Part shown: in pieces, positions 48,030 to 58,925 of the stretch | Layout of the letters: each line of letters begins with the position of its first letter | Position numbering within the stretch: the stretch's first letter is position 1 | NCBI RefSeq assembly: GCF_003573695.1 | Contig: NC_039358.1 | Span: forward strand, 15,934,637 to 15,998,636 | Source of the DNA: Papaver somniferum | Lineage: Eukaryota; Streptophyta; Magnoliopsida; Ranunculales; Papaveraceae | Direction of reading: 5' to 3' | DNA length: 64,000 bases | The notes under the pieces: generated by a model | The model's database searches: none | The model's input: the letters and a program-made list of their open reading frames with translations, nothing else | What the model was told of the DNA's origin: nothing | Translations under genes and position numbers: made by a program

Positions 48030-48706
48030 TTCTCCCCACCTTACAAAATTTTCGTCCTCGAAAATCGAACCATCCTTCTAGTCTTCAAAACTCCGCACCT
48101 TATAGAATAATCCCATCTCTTATCTAAGCGCAAACAACATAAAAAGAACAAACCTATATGGCTTTCTACAACTAAATTTATGGCTCTAGGTTTAGCTGCG
48201 CTGATTTAATTTCTATCCAATAGGGAAGTCTAAGTTTCTTACACTAATTTCTATTTTATGAGATACTCGTCTCTAATTACAAGGGAGATTCCTACGAATT
48301 TTTCCAGTTGACTTTATAGTTATCGGTTTTCAAAAAGATCTAAATCATACTAAACGTCTATGATCGGTCACCTCTGAATGCAGTTTCCCTGTCAAGGTTG
48401 GCCAAGCCCAACAATGCCTTCCTACGAACATAGAAAACACAACCTTCACTATTCCCCTGTGCTGGATTAACAAAATACTAACTTATTAATATTAATTAAT
48501 TCTTAAACTTTTATCGTAACTGGTTTAACCTACAATTTTTATTTCATTACAAACAAACAAATCAACTAATCAAATAATTCTTTTAATTATTGATAGCTTT
48601 TAGTGATAAAGATTTATCTCACAAACCCAACACAGTTCTATACTAATTTATTTCACTAACTGGCACTGGTTATTCCTATTGTTTCCCATATAAGATCTAA
48701 TACTGA

Positions 48707-48718
48707 GCTCTGATACCA
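48707..48718 (-). promoter_or_regulatory. Primer-binding site of the miniature gypsy element
   Basis: The minus strand reads TGGTATCAGAGC, four bases inside the 5' LTR, a full match to the initiator tRNA-Met site. Confidence 0.85.
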
Positions 48719-48722
48719 AAAC

Positions 48723-49195
48723 TGTAGCGCCACCAAAGCTAGCAACTGAACTAATCCAAGAGATTCGTCGGAGACGGAAAACAGAAGAAGAAGAAGAAGA
48801 AGAAGATGAGAGAAAGGTAAGAAGAAGAAATAAGAAGAAGGAAGAAGAAAAGGAAAATACGAGCTTATCTACTCGATTGGGATAAGACCCACGACAACTG
48901 ATAAATGTACTCTCCAAATTGATATGGGTAGTCCGGGTCGATCCAGAGAAAAAAGACTATTTTGCCCTTCATATCTATCCAATAATATCTCCTTCGTCTC
49001 GTATCCGATTAACACGTTCAAGTAGTCCATTCTGCATAACTTTTTGATTCATATCCAACGGTACTAGTTTCGTATCCAAATCACTGTTAGATTAATTATT
49101 ATTAATTAATATTCGTGTTAAACTAATCGAGTTATTATCGGCTAAGCCGTCTCTTGACTGGTCTAATAGTGTTGACGTACTTGAGGGTCTTTACA
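48723..49195 (-). repeat. 5' LTR of the miniature gypsy element
   Basis: 473 bp. It is longer than its partner because of an expanded GAA-rich microsatellite (about 48783-48856). The expansion creates a spurious serine-rich frame on the minus strand. Confidence 0.85.
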
Positions 49196-49872
49196 AGCAC
49201 GATACAACCAAGTTGATTAATTTTTGATTAGCTTTGTTGGTTGTTCCGTAAGGTACTTTATGTTGAGCATTTTTGAACTAAATTAATCATCTTGATTGGT
49301 TATTTAGTTATTGCTCCATAAGTCTTTTTATGTCGAGCAAAACAAATGACAATTAAATTGGTTACTTTAGTAATTAGTTTGGTTGTGTATGTCAATTAGA
49401 TTAATCATGGGTTCTCTTGTAATTAATCTAGTTGAGTATTTTCTTACTGCGTAAGATTCCTCTTATGTTGAGTATATGAACGACTATCCTATTCATCTTC
49501 TAATGGGTATGTTAGCCATATGCTCCATAAGTTCTCTTATGTCGAGCATAATAATTTAAGTTGATCACTTGTGATTAATTTGATTGAGTTTTTGCATATA
49601 GAAGATCATTCTCATGGTTATTGGTGTCCAATAAAAATCTTTCTTTTCTTTTGAAATTAAGGTCGCTCTTGTTGTTTCCTGGGAAATGATATCTAATGGG
49701 GGAGAGTTCTTTTGAACTTGTGCTTAATGGTCATAACTTGAGGGGTGTGCGGCTGTGGAATTTTAAAGAGATTATCTTGTATCTTTAAACTCCTTGATGA
49801 ATGCTATTAGCTTCGGCTATATGATTGCATCTAAATTAGATGGTATGTATTTTTTCTTCATGAAATGTCTCT

Positions 49873-50035
49873 TACGGAAATTTCATTATGATCCCGTTCT
49901 TGTACCTTTGCCAATTTTGTTGACAAAAGGGGAAGAATTAACATGTAGTTCACACTAAAAATACGGAAATTTCATTATGATCCCGTTCTTGTACCTTTGC
50001 CAATTTTGTTGACAAAAAGGGGAAGAATTAATATG
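49873..50035 (+). repeat. Tandem 89-bp duplication containing a polypurine tract
   Basis: The segment TACGGAAATTTC ... GGGGAAGAATTAA occurs twice (starts 49873 and 49962). The sister element has it once (about 56970-57055), so the duplication is private to this copy. Each unit includes an AAAAGGGGAAG tract. Confidence 0.85.
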
Positions 50036-50397
50036 GTTTTCGGATCATTGTGTAAGGGGGATTGGTTTCCATGTGATATGGAGTATTGACTAAGGGGGAG
50101 TGATACATATCACCATAGTATTATTGTTGAAGTTGTGATACAATTGGGATTTGATAATGTGTAATAATACTATGACACTGTATAACAATGATTGAAACCG
50201 ATGCTTTCTCATTGTTATGGCTACGGATCTTCAACAACGGTGATGCTAAACTTACAACCTTTGGGATCATTGGAGAACTTGGAAATGATGAAGATTTCGA
50301 GGAATGTTAAAGATTAGACATGTCGAATAAGAGCTACTAAAGTTTCTTTATCTTTTTTGTATTCCATATGTATTGATAGTTTTGTCACTAAAATTGA

Positions 50398-50410
50398 CAA
50401 AGGGGGAGAT
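50398..50410 (+). promoter_or_regulatory. Main polypurine tract (plus copy), with upstream tracts
   Basis: AAAGGGGGAGAT abuts the 3' LTR. Similar tracts lie upstream near 49697, 49926, 50015, 50055 and 50089. Multiple polypurine tracts before the 3' LTR are a known Sirevirus trait. Confidence 0.8.
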
Positions 50411-52837
50411 TGTTAGAGCATTGCTCGGTCTAACTCGCATGCGTTGCTATCTCAAGCATGTTTCTCAATATTAGTGATCAAAACTATAAGTATTGATTTC
50501 TAGTCTACTATAGCTAAGTCTCGGACTAGGATAGAAAGTGTAGTTGAGCTCAAGGACTTCATGGCGATTCATCATACATGAAGAACTACTCAAGGAACTG
50601 GTGGAACTTCTCGTTAAAAAGGTATGTGAAGACTTGAACTTATCTGTCACTCAAAAGTCTATCTATTCTATCTCCTACTTCTTGAGACAAAAAGTCGTAT
50701 GTTATATATAGACTTAGATTATACACATTTGGTATTTCGAGCCGAGTGTACCTCGCCTATCTATATCTCGAAATATGTGTTGGTAAGCGTTTCGCTTCGA
50801 CCATGATTATCTTTACCTAGTGACGAAACTCATGATATGTTTCAATCACTTTGAAAATTGCTTTGACGAGAAATAGTGTAACAACTATATAACGTCCTCT
50901 AAGAATGTTTCAATGGTTGTAATGAGAATTTAGATTACATAAACAATGATGGACATAAGTATTGTTGTGGAAACACATATGTACATAAGTCCTATCCTCG
51001 AACCAAAGTTTTCGAACTTTGTTGATCAAGAGAAACCGGAAGAATGGCTTATTGCCAAGTCCGCGAACTCAGTCCCCGAACTTCCGAACTTCTCATCCCG
51101 AGAAATTCTGCTGGAGTTGACAAACTAGCTGCTTCCGCAAACCGGCGGAAAGTCTTTGCCGATATTTTCTGCTGGAGTTTGTAAACTCTGCCCGGTTGCT
51201 TAAGTACGCGAACCTAGTATGCAAAATTAAGAAGGTTATATATCTGAAGATGGTTTCTGAACTTAAACTTATAAAGACTAACAAATGCAAATTGCAAACC
51301 ATGGCTATAAAGTTCATGAACTGATTCAAGTGAATCAAATCATCTTTGGTTCAATTGTGTCTTGTGTAGTACATAAGATTTCCTTGCAATTTAACAACTC
51401 TCTAACTAGTTCATTTGAGTCATTTGAACTAGTTATGGTGAAAAATAATATGATTGGTATGAAATGCTCATATGGCTAACCTTTTGGTTAACTATTATTG
51501 AACCAACAATGTACACGTTTGGGTACGGTTAACAAACCTAGAAGTGTGCATTTCATTTGTGTATAAAAAGCTAAGTTTTCGATCTAACGGTTGAGAAATA
51601 TTAGTTTGAATCAAAATTAGGTTTTCATCTAACGGTGGATATTGTTTGCTTTGTCACCAAGGAGAAACCCTGATTTCAAAGACTATATAAGGGGACATCT
51701 AGCAACTCTGCAAAACTAATCCCCACACCTCATGTGTGATACTAGTTGGCGTGCTAGAGTCGTTTCTCCTTTAACCTTTGGTTTTCTTCTTCTAAAATCA
51801 GGATAACGACTTAAAGACTTCATTGGGATTGTGAAGCCAGACCGATACTACTCTTATCGTAGTTGTGTGATCTGATCTTGCATCTTCTATCGTACGAGTA
51901 CAATCAGATTGATTGGCGTGAGATTAATATCTCCGATAAGCAAGATATGAAAAGTAATCACAAACATCTTCGTCTCATTGTTTGTGATTCCGCAACATCT
52001 TGTTTCGCTACCATACGATTAAGATTGTTGTGAGGTGATTGATTTATCTAGGCTGTTCTTCGGGAATATAAGTCCGGATTATCAATTGGTTCCTGTTCAC
52101 CTTGATTATTATCAAAAGACGGAATAAAAACTTTAGGGTTTTTTTGTGGGAGACAGATTGATACTTTGATAGACTTGTCTGTGTGAGACAGATTTCTTTA
52201 TTGTCAAAGCCTGCGATTTTGGGTCGTAGAAACTCTTAGTTGTGGGTGAGATCAGCTAAGGGAATCAAGTGCGCAGTATCCTGCTGGGATCAGAGGCGTA
52301 GGGAGTACAATTGTACCTTGGATCAGTGGGAGACTGATTGGGGTTCAACTACAGTCCAGTCCAAAGTTAGCTTGGAGTAGGCTAGTGTTTGTAGCGGGTT
52401 AATACAGTGTGTGTTCAATATGGACTAGGTCCCGGGGTTTTTCTGCATTTGCAGTTTCCTCGTTAACAAAATTTCTGGTGTCTGTGTTATTTCAGTTTTC
52501 GCATTATATTATTTTAACTTTATAATTGAAATAATACAGGTTGTGCGTTAGATCATCAATTAGAGTAATCCAACCTTTGGTTGTTGATTGTGATTGATTG
52601 ATCCTTGGATATTGATCTTTGGTACCATCCAAGTTATTCCTTGTGTTGGATTAAAGATTCGCTGATTTCTATTAGCTCGAGTAAATCAAAACAAAAGAGA
52701 GATATTAACTCCTTGAGATACTTTTACATAGATTGAGTCTGACTGTCTAGTTGATTCTCTAGAAAGTATTTCAGAGTTAGTCCATACAGATTACTAAGCG
52801 AAATATTGGGTGGTGTTGTTAGACCCCCGCTTTTTCA
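50411..52837 (+). repeat. 3' LTR of the plus copy
   Basis: 2427 bp, TGTTAGAGC ... TTTTTCA, uninterrupted. It is inverted relative to 54154-56570, only 1.3 kb away. Confidence 0.9.
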
Positions 52838-53869
52838 CATATATATGGTATCTAACTTATATGTGTTGCAAATGTCCATAGGATCGGTTCCCCTTTGCCT
52901 AAAAACGTGTCGCACATGTCCATAGGATCGGTTCCCCTTTCTGCTATAAACCTTGCTGCACCCCATACAAGGATCGGTTCCCTTTGATGTAATTCACCCC
53001 TTACAAGGATCGGTTCCCCTTTCCTTTTAATTGGTCAAACATACAAAATCCGATCATACCACCGGTGATTACCTAAGATCGGTTAACTAATAAAAGTTAT
53101 ACCAATACATAAGTCAGGCCTTTGTGATTAGTTCTACCAAGAACACAACAAGTTGTGAGCGGTTATACTCTATCACACATAGTGGTTGTTCATAAGAGAT
53201 GCAATGAATAACAAAACCAATAACACCTGGCAATTTCCTTTTCGGTTCATAAACAAGTTTATGAACTTACTTCCTTAGAACACATGTAAACATTGTTCCC
53301 TAGGATGAAATCCTCACCTCATACCCATACATAATCACAATAGCATTCAAATGATTATGGCGATGTCTTATCTACAAAGTTTAATGGTTAAGCAATAAAC
53401 CTCGTATTTTATTCCTTAATACCATGTCTATCTAGAGTTCAAATATGCTTCGCAGTTATGTTTTCAATATGCACGACTTGAAAGATACGTTAGGGAATGA
53501 AACAGTTCAGGTCAAATATCACTAACCTCAAGTTGAAGGATGATTGTTGTCGTTGTAGCTCCTTGCTTCTTCACATTTTCAAGACTTCGCAATACTTGTA
53601 ATGTCTCATATCCTAATACTTTCAAGCTAACCTATACGAAGTTGACTCTAGTACATAATCAAGCGACTCTTAGCATGAGTTTTGATTCACTAAAATATGA
53701 CAACCAAACTTGACATACCAACGCATGGTGGGTTCAACCGAGCAATGCTCTAACATCTTCCAGCTTTCTTCTCACTCAACATTCTTCTTGTAATCTCAAT
53801 AGTGAAGCCATAAATATTCCTAATACCTTTAGGTTATCTATTCAGGAAGGTTATATAGAAAGAGAAATA

Positions 53870-54153
53870 ATGGAGAAAGAGACTTCAAGCGCTGTTGGAG
53901 ATCTGGTCAATAAGTTTAAACAAGCTACGCTAGATTTGGGTAATACTAGTGAGATTCCAAAAGTAATGATTCTGATAAATATATTGATTTTAATTGGGAG
54001 GCTAGTGCTATTGGGAAGATCATTATTGAAGGGGAGATGAATTATGATACTGTGGAAAAACATATACTTTCTACCTGGCCATTCTTAACTATAGAGAACT
54101 TGCGTATTATCGAAGTTGAACCTAATATCATGATGTTCAAGTTTGATCAATGG
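53870..54153 (+). pseudogene. DUF4283-type (At4g02000-like) protein, 5' part
   Basis: The ATG at 53870 begins a frame that, after one shift near 53960, reads a DUF4283-like N-terminal region (G-K-I-I-I-E-G-E ... F-K-F-D-Q-W). It ends at 54153 exactly where the minus-strand element begins. The same frame resumes at 62920 behind the element. DUF4283 proteins are mostly LINE ORF1-like RNA-binding proteins or their domesticated relatives. Broken by the insertion and by a frameshift in an A run. Confidence 0.65.
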
Positions 54154-56570
54154 TGAAAAAGCGGGGGTCTAACAACAACACCCAATATTTCGCTTATCAA
54201 TCTGTATGGACTAACTCCAAAATACTTTCTAGAGAATCAACTAGACAGTCAGACTCAATCTAGGTAAAAGTATCTCAAGGAGTTAATATCTCTCTCTTGT
54301 TTTGATTTACTCGAGATAATAGAAATCAACGAGTTTTTAATCAAATACAAGGAGTAACTTGGATGGTACCAAAGACCAATATCCAAGGATCAATAATTCA
54401 CAATCAACAACCAAAGTTTGGATTACTTTAATTGATGATCTAACACACAACTTGTATTATTTCAATTATAAAGATAAAACAATATAATGCAGAAATTGAA
54501 ATAACACAGACACCATAAATTTTGTTAACGAGGAAACTGCAAGTGCAGAAAAACCCCGGGACCTAGTCCAGATTGAACACGCACTGTATTAAGCCGCTAC
54601 AGACACTAGCCTACTCCAAGATAACTTCGGACTGGACTATAGTTAAACCTCAACCAGTCTCCCACGGATCCAAGGTACAGTTGTACTCCCTAAGCCTCTG
54701 ATCCCAGTAGGATACTGCGCACTTGATTCCCTTAGCTGATCTCACCCACAACTAAGAGTTTCTATGACCCAAAATCGCAGGCTTTAACAATAAACAAATC
54801 TGTCTCACACAGACAAGTCTATCAAAGGATCAATCTGTCTCCCACAGAAAAACCCTAAAGTTTTTGTTCCATCTTTTGATAATAATCAAGGTGAACAGGA
54901 ACCAATTGATAATCCAGTCTTATATTCCCGAAGAAAAGCCTAGATAAATCAATCACCTCACAACAATCTTAATCGTATGGTAGAGAAACAAGAAGTTTCG
55001 GAATCACAAACAATGAGACGAAGATGTTTGTGATTACTTTTCATATCTTGCCTATCGGAGATATCAGTCTCAAGCCAATCAATCTGATTGTATTCGTACG
55101 ATAGAAGATGCAAGATCAGATGACACAACTACGATAAAAGTAGTATCGGTATGGCTTCACAATCCCAATGAAGTCTTTAAGTCGTTAACCTGGTTTTAGA
55201 AGAAGAAAACCAAAGGTTAAAGGAGAACCGACTCTAGCACGCAAACTAGTATCACACATAAGGTGTGGGGATTAGTTTTACAGAGTTGCTAGATGTCCCC
55301 TTATATAGTCTTTCAAATCAGGGTTTCGCCTTGGTCACAAAGCAAACAATATCCACCGTTAGATGAAAACATAATTTAGATTCAAGCTAATATTTCTCAA
55401 CCGTTAGATAGAAATATTAACTTGTTATAGACAAATGAAATGCACTCTTCTAGGTTTTTTAACCGTACCCAAACGTTCAACAATAGTTAACCAAAAGGTT
55501 AGCCATATGAGTATTTCACACCAACCATATTCTTCTTCACCATAACTAGTTCAAATGACTCAAATGAACTAGTTAGAGAGTTGTTCAATTGCAAGGAAAT
55601 CTTATGTACTACACAAGACACAATTGAAGCAAAGATGATTTGATTCACCTGAATCGGTTCATGAAATTTATAGCCACGGTTTGCAAATTGCATTCCTTAG
55701 TCTTTATAAGTTTAGGTTCATAAATCATCTTCAGATATATAACCTTCTTAAGTTCGCATACTAGGTTCGCGGAATTAAGCAACCGGACAGAGTTTACAGA
55801 CTCCAGCCGAAAATCTCGCAAAAGACTTTCCGCTGGTTCGCGGACTGGTACTCACGCAACTAGTTTATCAACTCCAGCAGAATTTCTCGGGATGAGAAGT
55901 TCGGCAGTTCCTGGACTTGGAAAGAAGCCATTCTTCCGGTTTCTCTTGATCAACAAAGTTCGCAAACTTTGGTTCAAGGGATAGGACTTATGCACATATG
56001 TGTTTCCACAACAATACTTATGTCCATCATTGGTTATGTAATCTAAACTCTCATTCCAATCATTCAAACAATCTTAGAGGATGTTATATAGTTGTTACCC
56101 CATTTCTCGTCAAAGAAATTTTCAAAGTGATTGAAACATATCATGACTTTCGTCACTAGGTAAAGATAAACATGGTCGAAGTTAAATGCTTACCAACACA
56201 TATTTCGATATATACATAGGCGAGGCATACTCGGCTCGAAATACCAAATGTGTATAATCTAAGTATATATATATAGCATAGGACTTTTTGTCTCAAGAAG
56301 TAGGAGATAGAATAGATACACTTTTGAGTGAAAGATAAGTTCAAGTCTTCACATACCTTTTTTTCGAGAAGTTCCACCGGTTCCTTGAGTAGTTCTTCTT
56401 CTTGTGTGATGAATCACCATGAAGTCCTTGAGCTCAACTACACTTTCTATCCTAATCCGAGACTTAGCTATAATAGACTAGAAATCAAGACTTATACTTT
56501 TGATCACTAACATTGACAAACATGCTTGAGATAGCAACGCATGCGAGTTCGACCGAGGAATGCTCTAACA
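54154..56570 (-). repeat. 3' LTR of the minus copy
   Basis: 2417 bp. On the minus strand it starts TGTTAGAGCATTCC at 56570 and ends at 54154 in CCCCGCTTTTTCA. Its TATA-like box is at 55300-55308. Confidence 0.9.
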
Positions 56571-56584
56571 ATCTCCCCCTTTGT
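56571..56584 (-). promoter_or_regulatory. Main polypurine tract (minus copy)
   Basis: The minus strand reads GACAAAGGGGGAGAT next to the 3' LTR, identical to the plus copy. Further G-rich tracts lie near 56881, 56922, 56985 and 57220. Confidence 0.8.
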
Positions 56585-57417
56585 CAATTTTAGTGACAAA
56601 ACTATCAATACATATGGAATACAAAAAAGATAAAGAAACTTTAGTAGCTCATATTCCACATGTCTAATTTTCAACATTCCTCGAAATCTTCGTCACTTCC
56701 AAGTACTCCAATGATCCCAAAGGTTGTAAGTTTAGCATCACCGTTGTTGAAGATACGTAGCTATAACAATGAGAAAGCATCGGTCTCGATCATTGTTATA
56801 CAGTGTCATAGTATTATTACGCACTGTCAAAGTCCAATTGTATCACAACTTCAACAATAATACTATGGTGATATGTATCATTCCCCCTTAGTCAATACTC
56901 CATCTCACATGGAAACCACTCCCCCTTACACAATGATCCGAAAACCATATGTATTTGTAGTGTGAACTACATATTAATTCTCCCCCTTTTTGTCAATAAA
57001 ATTGGCAAATGTACAAGAACGGGATCATAATGAAATTTCCGTAAGAGACATTTCATGACTAAAAGAAAAAAATACATACCATCTAATTTAGATGCAATCA
57101 TATAGCCGAAGCTAATAACATTCATCAAGGAGTTTAAAGATACAAGATAACCCCTTTAAAATTCCACAGCCGCACACCCCTCAAGATATGACCACTAAAC
57201 ACAAGTTCATAAGAACTCTCCCCCATTTGATGCCATTCCCAAGGGAACAACAAGAGCGACCTTAATTTCGAAAGAAACGAAGGATTTTTTATTGGACACC
57301 AAAACCATAAGAATGATTTTTATAAAACTCAATCAAATTAATCATAAGTAAACCCATGATTAATTTAATCGGAATACGCAATCAAATTAAACACAAAAAG
57401 TGATCAACTTAATTGAT

Positions 57418-57795
57418 TATGCTCGACATAAGAGAACTTACGAAGCATACGACTAACATAACCATTAGAAAATGAATAGGATAGTCGTCCATATACTCAA
57501 CATAAGAGGAATCTTACGGAGTATGAAAATACTCAACTAGATTAATTACAAGAAAACCCATAATTAATATAATTGGAATACACAACCAAACTAATTACAA
57601 AAGTAATCAATTTGATTGTCATTTGTTTTGTTCGACATAAAAAGACTTATGGAGCAATAACTAAATAACCAAACAAGATGATTAATGTAGTTCAAAAATG
57701 CTCAACATAAAGTACCTTATGGAACAACCAACAAAGCTAATAAAAAATTAATCAACTTGGTTATATCGTGCTCAACATAAGACACATTACGGAGC
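57418..57795 (-). repeat. Array of five related hairpins (minus copy)
   Basis: Uninterrupted version of the array: 57770-57795, 57699-57726, 57628-57657, 57493-57524 and 57418-57449, in transcript order. The fourth pairs ATACTC with GAGTAT, where others pair GCTC with GAGC, so both sides of one base pair changed. Two members carry a mismatch (57418-57449 and 57628-57657). The spacing is 65-140 bases. Confidence 0.7.
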
Positions 57796-57937
57796 CTCAC
57801 AATATTACATAAAATATGGATCAATGAAGATCAATACTGTGGAATATACAAGGATTCATTCTATCTTCCATCACTATTTGCATAACGACAATAATAGACA
57901 TAATCCTTGAAAACAAAAGATTTTAACCTATCTTCCA

Positions 57938-58144
57938 TCAAATAATTGACAATATAGGCTTAACTTTTGTATATGTCAAAAGTCTATTCATCCTTAAATC
58001 AATACATGAATACCAATCATGAACGACTTTACTTTTGACAAAATATGGGACAACATAGTTCACGGATGTAAACACCGACATCCCATAACCCATTGCAATA
58101 TAACAAATCATTAAGATTAAATACTGCAAATCATCATCCTCCAA
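57938..58144 (-). other. Conserved segment with small frame, minus copy
   Basis: Counterpart of 47233-47451, open for 68 codons and again starting at TTG and not ATG. Most differences from the other copy are conservative, but with two decayed copies this is weak evidence for coding. Confidence 0.3.
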
Positions 58145-58306
58145 CTATTTTTAGAATTTAAACCAATAAACCTAAAAAGAACACAAGAAGATGAAAAATA
58201 ATAGCTATGTGTAGTCACAATCATTGCTATTCAAAGCACTAGTTATTCTTCCTACTAAAGCAAAAAGAAGACATACTAGGCAACAAACAAACTTCTATAA
58301 TGCATT

Positions 58307-58636
58307 TCACTTACTTTGAAATTTCTTTTCATATTCCCTATATTCATCAAGCTCATCTTCGATTAGATCAATCCTAGATTCAAGATTATCCACCTTTTCT
58401 TCAAGTCTCTTGGAGGAAGCTTCGAGTTCACTTTTCAGGGCACGTACTTGATCCAAGACAAGATTCATGGTTAAAGAGAGCTAATCAAATTGTGAGACTG
58501 AAGGATTCTCATCAGACAATGAGATACGCTTGTCATAACACATCTCGTTATCGGAAGAATCAAAACTAATCTTCTTAGAGGGAAACATAACAGTCCATAC
58601 ATCACTTTCTTTGCTTGAAAGACTAGAGGAGGACAT
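58307..58636 (-). pseudogene. Accessory coiled-coil protein of the minus-copy element, one stop
   Basis: From the ATG at 58636 the frame gives a Ser-rich, acidic N-terminal half of about 51 residues. An in-frame TAG (58481-58483) then interrupts it. Beyond it the same frame runs 57 more codons to a TGA at 58307-58309. That second half is a textbook coiled coil: heptads with Leu/Val/Ile at a and d (V-R-A-L-K-S-E-L-E-A, then L-E-E-K-V-D-N-L-E-S-R-I). Same position as the plus-copy frame 46686-47102 but no visible sequence similarity. An inner ATG at about 58468 could still produce the coiled coil alone. Confidence 0.5.
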
Positions 58637-58925
58637 GATAGAGAAGATAAATGAAATGATCATCTAGAAGAGGAGAAACTTCATTTTAGAAGAATGAAGA
58701 TGAAGAATTTCCTAAAACGACCTTTTACCAAACCCTAATAGAATTAGGTTATCACCAGAAAAAGTCTTTTAAAGAGTCTGAAACCGTACATGAACAATAA
58801 CGGTACAAAAGGAGAATAAACAAAAGCCAAAAATAGAGAATTAACAGACACATTCCAACACAACCCTCTCGAAAATCATGATTCTTGCCTAAGAGGGATA
58901 GACGAAAGAATCATGAATAACAAGA

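Larger units (their letters stand above)
47613..49195 (-). mobile_element. Miniature non-coding Ty3/gypsy element (TRIM-like)
   Basis: 1583 bp, flanked by AGCAC on both sides (47608-47612, 49196-49200). LTRs are 47613-48029 and 48723-49195, reading on the minus strand TGTAAAGACCCTCAAG ... CTACA. The PBS (TGGTATCAGAGC, complement at 48707-48718) and a GGTGGGGAGAA polypurine tract next to 47613-48029 fix the minus orientation. The internal 690 bp has no pol gene. Near 48040-48090 it keeps a scrap resembling the end of a Del/Tekay-type pol, so it looks like a deletion derivative moved by a helper. Confidence 0.88.
47585..49550 (+). repeat. Array of five related hairpins (plus copy)
   Basis: Hairpins at 47585-47610, 49242-49269, 49311-49340, 49445-49474 and 49519-49550 follow the scheme stem GCTC / C / RTAAG, loop, CTTAT / GTYG / GAGC. 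Stem ends vary together: TATGCTC with GAGCATA in the last, TTGCTC with GAGCAA in the third. Between the first and second lies the miniature gypsy insertion; without it the units are about 65-140 bases apart. All are on the transcribed strand and recur in the sister element (57418-57795). Confidence 0.7.
39042..52837 (+). mobile_element. Non-autonomous Sirevirus-like copia element (plus copy)
   Basis: LTRs 39042-44900 (with a 3.35-kb insertion) and 50411-52837 start TGTTAGAGCATTGCTCGG and end GACCCCCGCTTTTTCA. The primer-binding site is TTGGTATCAGAGC and the tract before the 3' LTR is AAAGGGGGAGAT. Long LTRs, this primer site, several polypurine tracts and a gag with a G-L-G-F-K motif point to Sirevirus. 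Between the gag (44967-46476), a coiled-coil frame (46686-47102) and the 3' LTR there is no protease, integrase, RT or RNase H. It must have relied on a helper. ACATA/CATAT at both outer borders is consistent with a 5-bp duplication, with one base of ambiguity. Confidence 0.85.
39023..53022. repeat. Dispersed AGGATCGGTTCCCC motif in the solo LTR
   Basis: The motif occurs at 39023-39036 in the left arm and at about 52880, 52924, 52970 and 53006 in the right arm, spaced 36-46 bases in the latter. With the nested element removed these form one array of five units in the middle of the solo LTR. The role is unknown. Confidence 0.7.
37310..53755 (-). repeat. Solo LTR of a related Sirevirus-like family, split by a nested element
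   Basis: Two arms, 37310-39041 and 52838-53755, add up to about 2.65 kb. On the minus strand the LTR starts TGTTAGAGCATTGCTCGG at 53755 and ends at 37310 in a block matching the GGGGGTCTAACAACACC end of the neighbouring family (here altered). The shared box GTTAACGAGG...GGGACCTAGTCCAG lies near 37685-37735. TCTTC flanks both outer ends. No internal region is present, so this is a solo LTR. The plus-strand Sirevirus-like element sits inside it. Confidence 0.75.

Noticed and set aside
48648..48917. Serine-rich 89-codon frame on the minus strand
   Set aside because: It is the translation of a GAA microsatellite in an LTR of the miniature gypsy element.
52880..53022. Regularly spaced repeats as a possible CRISPR array
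   Set aside because: The organism is a plant, the repeats are 14 bases with uneven spacing, and they lie inside an LTR.
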